Shown here one piece after another: positions 60,475 through 64,000 of a stretch of DNA of 64,000 nt. The first letter of the stretch is position 1, and each line of letters starts with the position of its first letter. Under the pieces are notes generated by a model, which was given only the letters and a program-made list of their open reading frames with translations, made no database searches and was not told the DNA's origin. The translations under genes were made by a program, and so were the position numbers. This stretch comes from Anaerolineae bacterium (lineage in GTDB: Bacteria > Chloroflexota > Anaerolineae > Aggregatilineales > J027), in contig WBUL01000008.1 of assembly GCA_008933735.1 (NCBI GenBank), positions 124,001-188,000 on the forward strand. Reading direction: 5' to 3'.

Positions 60475-61512
60475 ATGATTGACTTAACTGAACGTCCGCA
60501 CCGCCGTTACAATCCTCTCACCAATGAATGGATTCTGGTCAGTCCGCATCGTGCCAAACGCCCCTGGCAGGGACAGGTCGAAACCATACCGGAAGAGGTT
60601 CGCCCTGAATATGACCCGACGTGTTACCTCTGCCCCGGCAACCCCCGTGCCGGCGGCAACCAGAATCCGCCGTATGAAGAAACCTTTGTTTTCAACAATG
60701 ACTTTCCTTCCTTGCTGCCCGATACGGAACCTGGCGTTGATGATACGAATCCATTGTTCCAATCTCAGGCTGAACGAGGAATCTGTCGCGTCATTTGTTT
60801 TTCGCCACGTCATGACTGGACTCTGGCCCACATGCCTGTACTGGATATTCAAAGAGTCGTGGATGCCTGGGCCAGAGAAACTCAGGAACTGGCGGCGAAC
60901 GCTCCCTGGATGCACTACGTACAGGTGTTTGAAAACAAAGGCGAGATGATGGGCTGCTCGAATCCGCACCCGCATGGACAAATCTGGGCGACCGAACGAC
61001 TGCCACGTGAAGTGGAAAAAGAGGAAGCCCCGCAGCGCAGCTATTTTGAAAAATACGGGCGAACGATGGTGGCGGATATTCTGGCGGAGGAGCAAAAGCG
61101 CCAGGAGCGCATCGTGTACGCTAATGAACACTGGACAATTCTAATTCCGTTCTGGGCAGTGTGGCCTTTTGAAACATTGATGATTTGCCACCGGCCGGTA
61201 CAGTGGCTGTATCAACTCAATGAGACTGAGCGACGCGCACTGGCAGATGCGGTTTCCGCCTTGACGATTCGCTACGACAACCTGTTTAAGATTTCTTTCC
61301 CGTACAGTATGGGGTTCCATCAAGCGCCGGTGAACAGCGGCGACCAACCACACTGGCATCTGCACGCTCATTACTATCCGCCGCTGCTGCGAAGCGCAAC
61401 GGTACGGAAACACATGGTCGGTTATGAAATGCTTGGGACACCGCAGCGCGATATTACAGCGGAAATCGCGGCAGCACGCCTGCGTGAACTGCCCGGTGTG
61501 AGATTTGCTTAG
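60475..61512 (+). CDS. galT: Galactose-1-phosphate uridylyltransferase
   Basis: A 345-residue HIT-superfamily enzyme that exchanges UMP between UDP-glucose and galactose-1-phosphate in the Leloir pathway. Zinc cysteines CYLCPGN near residue 46, substrate region VFNNDFPSL, active-site HPH in [14 protein letters not shown] (about residue 162-166), and the C-terminal motif [18 protein letters not shown] with further metal His. Four bases from the upstream hydrolase and 11 bases before galK: one transcript is likely. No galE or galM in the window. Confidence 0.95.
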   Translation: MIDLTERPHRRYNPLTNEWILVSPHRAKRPWQGQVETIPEEVRPEYDPTCYLCPGNPRAGGNQNPPYEETFVFNNDFPSLLPDTEPGVDDTNPLFQSQAERGICRVICFSPRHDWTLAHMPVLDIQRVVDAWARETQELAANAPWMHYVQVFENKGEMMGCSNPHPHGQIWATERLPREVEKEEAPQRSYFEKYGRTMVADILAEEQKRQERIVYANEHWTILIPFWAVWPFETLMICHRPVQWLYQLNETERRALADAVSALTIRYDNLFKISFPYSMGFHQAPVNSGDQPHWHLHAHYYPPLLRSATVRKHMVGYEMLGTPQRDITAEIAAARLRELPGVRFA

Positions 61513-61523
61513 AAAGATAACCC

Positions 61524-62678
61524 ATGATACAAGAAAAAGTCATTGAAACTTACCGGAAAATCTTCGGCGAACAGCCGCAGTTTCTTGTCCGTGCACCGGG
61601 CCGGGCTAATCTGATTGGCGAGCATACCGATTACCATGATGGTTTTGTCATGCCGCTGGCAGTTGACCGGGCGGTTTGGCTGGCAATAGCGCCGCGCAGT
61701 GATAACCACATCAGTGTACACACCCTCGATTTTGGAAATGAGATGATCTCTTTTGGGCTTGACCAGCTCCAGGACAGCAGCCTGCCGCACTGGACAAAGC
61801 ATGTACGTGGGGCATGGTGGCTAGTGGCACATCAGGAAGGCAAACAGGCTCCCGGAGTGAATATCGTTATCGGCAGCGATATTCCGATGGGGTCGGGTAT
61901 GTCATCTTCAGCCGCGATTGAGGTTGCGATGATCGAAGCGGCGCTGGCTTTGCTGGGGGAAACTTCATCCTACACGCAGGCGCAAAAAGCGCTGTTAGCG
62001 GTAGAAATTGAGCATCAATTTATGGGAATGCCATGTGGTATTCTCGACCAGATGGCTTCCGCCGCCGCGCTGGAAGGAACAGCCATGCTGCTGGACTGCC
62101 GCAGCTTTGACCGCACCCCTGCCCCAATACCGGATTCGGTGCGTGTCGTGGTCATGAACACTATGAAAAGCCGCGAGTTGGGAGATTCGGGATATGCGAC
62201 CCGCCGGCGTGAAAGCGAATCTGCTGCACAACTCCTGGGGGTTAAAGCCCTCCGTGATGCGACCATGGACATGATTGACGCCAAACGCACAGAGCTAGGG
62301 GATGTTCGCTATCGGCGTGCCAAGCATGTCGTTACGGAAAACGAGCGCACCCTCCAGATGAAAGCCATTCTGGAAAGCCATGACCTGCAAGGAGCAGGTA
62401 AACTCCTCAACGCCAGCCACATCAGCTTACGGGACGATTACGAGGTCTCGGTTTATGAGCTGGATGTGATGAGCGAAATCGCTCAATCACATCCGGCTTG
62501 TTATGGAGCACGCATGATGGGCGGCGGGTTTGGCGGCTGCGCGGTCGGGTTAGTTAACGCAGATGCGATTGATGATTTTCTCAACGCGCTTCAGCCGCGC
62601 TATACCGAAAAAACAGGTAAACACCCGGAATTTTATGTGTGTGTTCCCGCTGCCGGAAGCGGTGTAACCCGTCTGTAA
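61524..62678 (+). CDS. galK: Galactokinase
   Basis: A 384-residue GHMP kinase that phosphorylates galactose at C1 with ATP. Galactokinase signature PGRANLIGEHTDYHDGFVMP at residue 25, the GHMP ATP-loop DIPMGSGMSSSAAIE (about 118), and motif 3 MMGGGFGGCAVGLVN near 333. Length is standard. With galT it feeds galactose into UDP-galactose, a likely donor for the glycan genes nearby. It converges on the PhnE-like gene 16 bases downstream. Confidence 0.96.
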   Translation: MIQEKVIETYRKIFGEQPQFLVRAPGRANLIGEHTDYHDGFVMPLAVDRAVWLAIAPRSDNHISVHTLDFGNEMISFGLDQLQDSSLPHWTKHVRGAWWLVAHQEGKQAPGVNIVIGSDIPMGSGMSSSAAIEVAMIEAALALLGETSSYTQAQKALLAVEIEHQFMGMPCGILDQMASAAALEGTAMLLDCRSFDRTPAPIPDSVRVVVMNTMKSRELGDSGYATRRRESESAAQLLGVKALRDATMDMIDAKRTELGDVRYRRAKHVVTENERTLQMKAILESHDLQGAGKLLNASHISLRDDYEVSVYELDVMSEIAQSHPACYGARMMGGGFGGCAVGLVNADAIDDFLNALQPRYTEKTGKHPEFYVCVPAAGSGVTRL

Positions 62679-62680
62679 CA

Positions 62681-62697
62681 TGATCCCTTGTGGATCA
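62681..62697. terminator. Short hairpin between convergent galK and PhnE-like genes
   Basis: TGATCC (62681-62686) and GGATCA (62692-62697) flank five bases; the right arm includes the stop codon of the minus-strand gene. Only a 6-bp stem with no T-run, so weak support as a terminator. Confidence 0.3.
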
Positions 62698-64000
62698 GAC
62701 ATATTGCTCACGAATGCGGGCGCTGGCGTAATCCAGAATGGTGACAACAATCGCAATCATCCATACTGCGATGCCCACTGAGTCGTATTTGGCAAGGCGA
62801 ATCCATTGAATCAACACCAGCCCGATACCACCACCACCAACCGCTCCGATAATCGTGGACATACGAACGTTGATATCCCAGCGATAAATGGTGAAAGACA
62901 CAAACGGCGGAATGACCTGCGGCACCACAGCATACATAATGGTCTGCAATCGATCTGCCCCTGTCGCCTGAATCGCTTCAATCGGGCCGGGGTCAATACT
63001 TTCAATGGCCTCCGAATAGAGCTTGGCGAGCGATGCGATGGTATGAATGGTCAGTGCCAGCACACCCGCAAAGGGCCCAGCGCCCACCCAGATAATCGCT
63101 ATCAAAGCCCAGACGATTGGCTCAATGGAACGAACAACATTTAGGATCACACGAATGATGTAATAGGCAGCAATAGTAATCCGCGATGTAGACATCAGAT
63201 TACGCGCCGCCAAAAAGCTCACAGGTACAGCCAGTACAAGACCGGCAATCGTCGCCATGAGCGCCAGAAACAGCGTTTCAATGATGCCTTCAAAAGACAG
63301 CCAGAAATCCTCACTGAGCTTGAGCGACCCAACTTCCTGCTTCTGACGCACAGTAATTTCAACAGGGGTACTTGTGGTCGCCGTAGCGGGGATGGTGAAG
63401 TTGGGCATCACAAAACTCAGCTCAAATTCGCCATTTTCATCGGGAATTACGCGCACCCGTTCACCTTCCACCACCACCCGAAATTCCGGCACGCTGCCGG
63501 GTTTCAGCACGAGTTCCGCTTCTTCGCCGGGGCGGAAGTCATAACCTTTGATGTTAATCGTGGTGCCTTCATCCCGCGATCCATCAGGTTTTCTTAAGCC
63601 GGAAATACTGCCGCAGACCGAATCAATTTCAATATAAGACTCACCCTCGGTATGTGTTGGCTGTTTAACGGGGGTATCGTCGCAGGGTGTTTCCCACATT
63701 GCCACGCCATCGAAGGTTTCCACTTCGCGCGTAAACGCGGAGTCATCGGGATTCCAGGGCCATAAGATTTGTTTTAGGCGAGGGCTGACATCCCCGATTT
63801 CGTTGACCGCCTTTGCAATATCAATTTCCGTGATATGAGCGCCGATGATCAGGGTCGCAATAGTAATAAATAGACCCGGCACCAGCGCTGGCGAAGGTTT
63901 GCCACCTGCACTGACATAGCCATCGTAGATATTCCAGACATAGCCAACGGTGGTCAGCAAAATGGCAAGGGTGGCAAAAATAAACGCTTGTTCCTGTTTT
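62695..64000 (-). CDS. PhnE-like phosphonate/phosphate-type ABC permease with inserted outer domain (5' end outside window)
   Basis: The frame stays open to base 64000: upstream of the ORF-track start it reads KQEQAFIFATLAILLTTVGY, a transmembrane helix, so the gene is truncated by the window and the listed TTG start is not real. The C-terminal half (from about residue 240 of the visible part) is a PhnE/PtxC permease: FLALMATIAGLVLAVPVSFL, RSIEPIVWALIAIIWVGAGP, EAIESIDPGPIEAIQATGAD and STIIGAVGGGGIGLVLIQWI. Between the first helices and the core lies about 150 residues with a conserved-looking IPT/TIG-like segment (TTINIKGYDFRPGEEAELVL). This should face outside. Substrate: phosphonate, phosphite or phosphate ester by family; the partner genes lie beyond the edge. 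Confidence 0.85.
   Translation of the reverse strand, partial: KQEQAFIFATLAILLTTVGYVWNIYDGYVSAGGKPSPALVPGLFITIATLIIGAHITEIDIAKAVNEIGDVSPRLKQILWPWNPDDSAFTREVETFDGVAMWETPCDDTPVKQPTHTEGESYIEIDSVCGSISGLRKPDGSRDEGTTINIKGYDFRPGEEAELVLKPGSVPEFRVVVEGERVRVIPDENGEFELSFVMPNFTIPATATTSTPVEITVRQKQEVGSLKLSEDFWLSFEGIIETLFLALMATIAGLVLAVPVSFLAARNLMSTSRITIAAYYIIRVILNVVRSIEPIVWALIAIIWVGAGPFAGVLALTIHTIASLAKLYSEAIESIDPGPIEAIQATGADRLQTIMYAVVPQVIPPFVSFTIYRWDINVRMSTIIGAVGGGGIGLVLIQWIRLAKYDSVGIAVWMIAIVVTILDYASARIREQYV

Noticed and set aside
60484-61131. 215-residue minus-strand ORF
   Set aside because: Antisense to galT, which is complete and conserved.
1-64000. CRISPR arrays, insertion sequences, integrases, tRNA and rRNA genes
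   Set aside because: I looked for direct repeats with spacers, transposase or integrase motifs, and cloverleaf or rRNA sequence in the gaps and saw none. Exhaustive checking would need tRNAscan-SE, Infernal and a repeat finder.

Overview
The window reads as a dense chromosomal segment of a free-living bacterium with no phage, insertion-sequence, plasmid or CRISPR signature. Gene content (an AapJQMP-type amino-acid importer, a CUT1 sugar importer without its own ATPase, GAF/SpoIIE phosphatase, Ser/Thr kinase, LuxR/MalT-like regulator, many GT4 and GT2 glycosyltransferases, YfhO-type membrane proteins, thrombospondin type 3 surface protein, frequent TTG/GTG starts, moderate G+C) fits a member of the Chloroflexota, probably Anaerolineae. 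That placement is inference from gene style; no rRNA marker is present. The window holds about 46 protein genes (two cut by the window edges) and one structural RNA gene, the SRP RNA. No gap longer than about 300 bases lacks a gene, and I saw no tRNA or rRNA.

Layout. 1-6508: an edge-truncated GT4 (minus), oligoendopeptidase F, a small secreted membrane-anchored protein, an orphan Clp-N protein (minus), then a GT4 plus polyprenyl-phosphate sugar transferase pair that would start exopolysaccharide assembly. 6505-10730 (minus): MFS transporter, sensor kinase and rho. 10801-16944: YtxH-like small protein, a polyprenol-phosphate sugar synthase, a 1352-residue fusion of a YfhO-like glycosyltransferase with a MOP flippase, and an aldo/keto reductase. 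16982-20884: copper ATPase CopB (minus), facing a response regulator and a histidine kinase that ends in a YHS metal-binding domain. 20960-24350: SRP RNA, a DUF348/G5/3D cell-wall protein, rsmA/ksgA and a CDP-paratose-2-epimerase-like gene. 24329-26203 (minus): lipoprotein and GT4. 26338-30533: fructokinase-like PfkB, histone-deacetylase-family hydrolase (minus), Ser/Thr kinase with an RskA-like outer domain.

30657-35958: amino-acid ABC importer (binding protein, two permeases, ATPase). 36128-40529: a translationally coupled operon of a LarA-type nickel racemase/epimerase homologue, AEC carrier, FGGY kinase and nucleotidyltransferase. 40513-44365 (minus): CUT1 sugar importer. 44456-46255 (minus): GAF-GAF-SpoIIE phosphatase. 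46405-46806: MaoC hydratase. 46847-54336 (minus): giant TSP3/SH3b/Ig/PD40 surface protein, O-antigen-ligase/TPR protein and GT4. 54386-55441 (minus): LuxR regulator with TPRs but no ATPase. 55531-62678: GT-C-like membrane protein, GT2, AP-superfamily hydrolase, galT and galK. 62695-64000 (minus): edge-truncated PhnE-like permease.

How it fits together. The dominant theme is cell-surface glycan synthesis and export: nucleotide-sugar supply (galT, galK, epimerase), lipid-linked sugar synthesis (two GT2s, one sugar transferase), flipping (MOP domain), transfer outside the membrane (YfhO, the GT-C-like protein) and polymer ligation (O-antigen ligase). The second theme is import, with three ABC systems whose permeases carry extra domains. 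The most distinctive points are the YfhO-flippase fusion beside its likely sugar-lipid synthase, the YHS-tailed kinase opposite CopB, the LarA-AEC-FGGY operon, and an SRP RNA with a non-GNRA tetraloop whose sequence is partly covered by an over-extended ORF.
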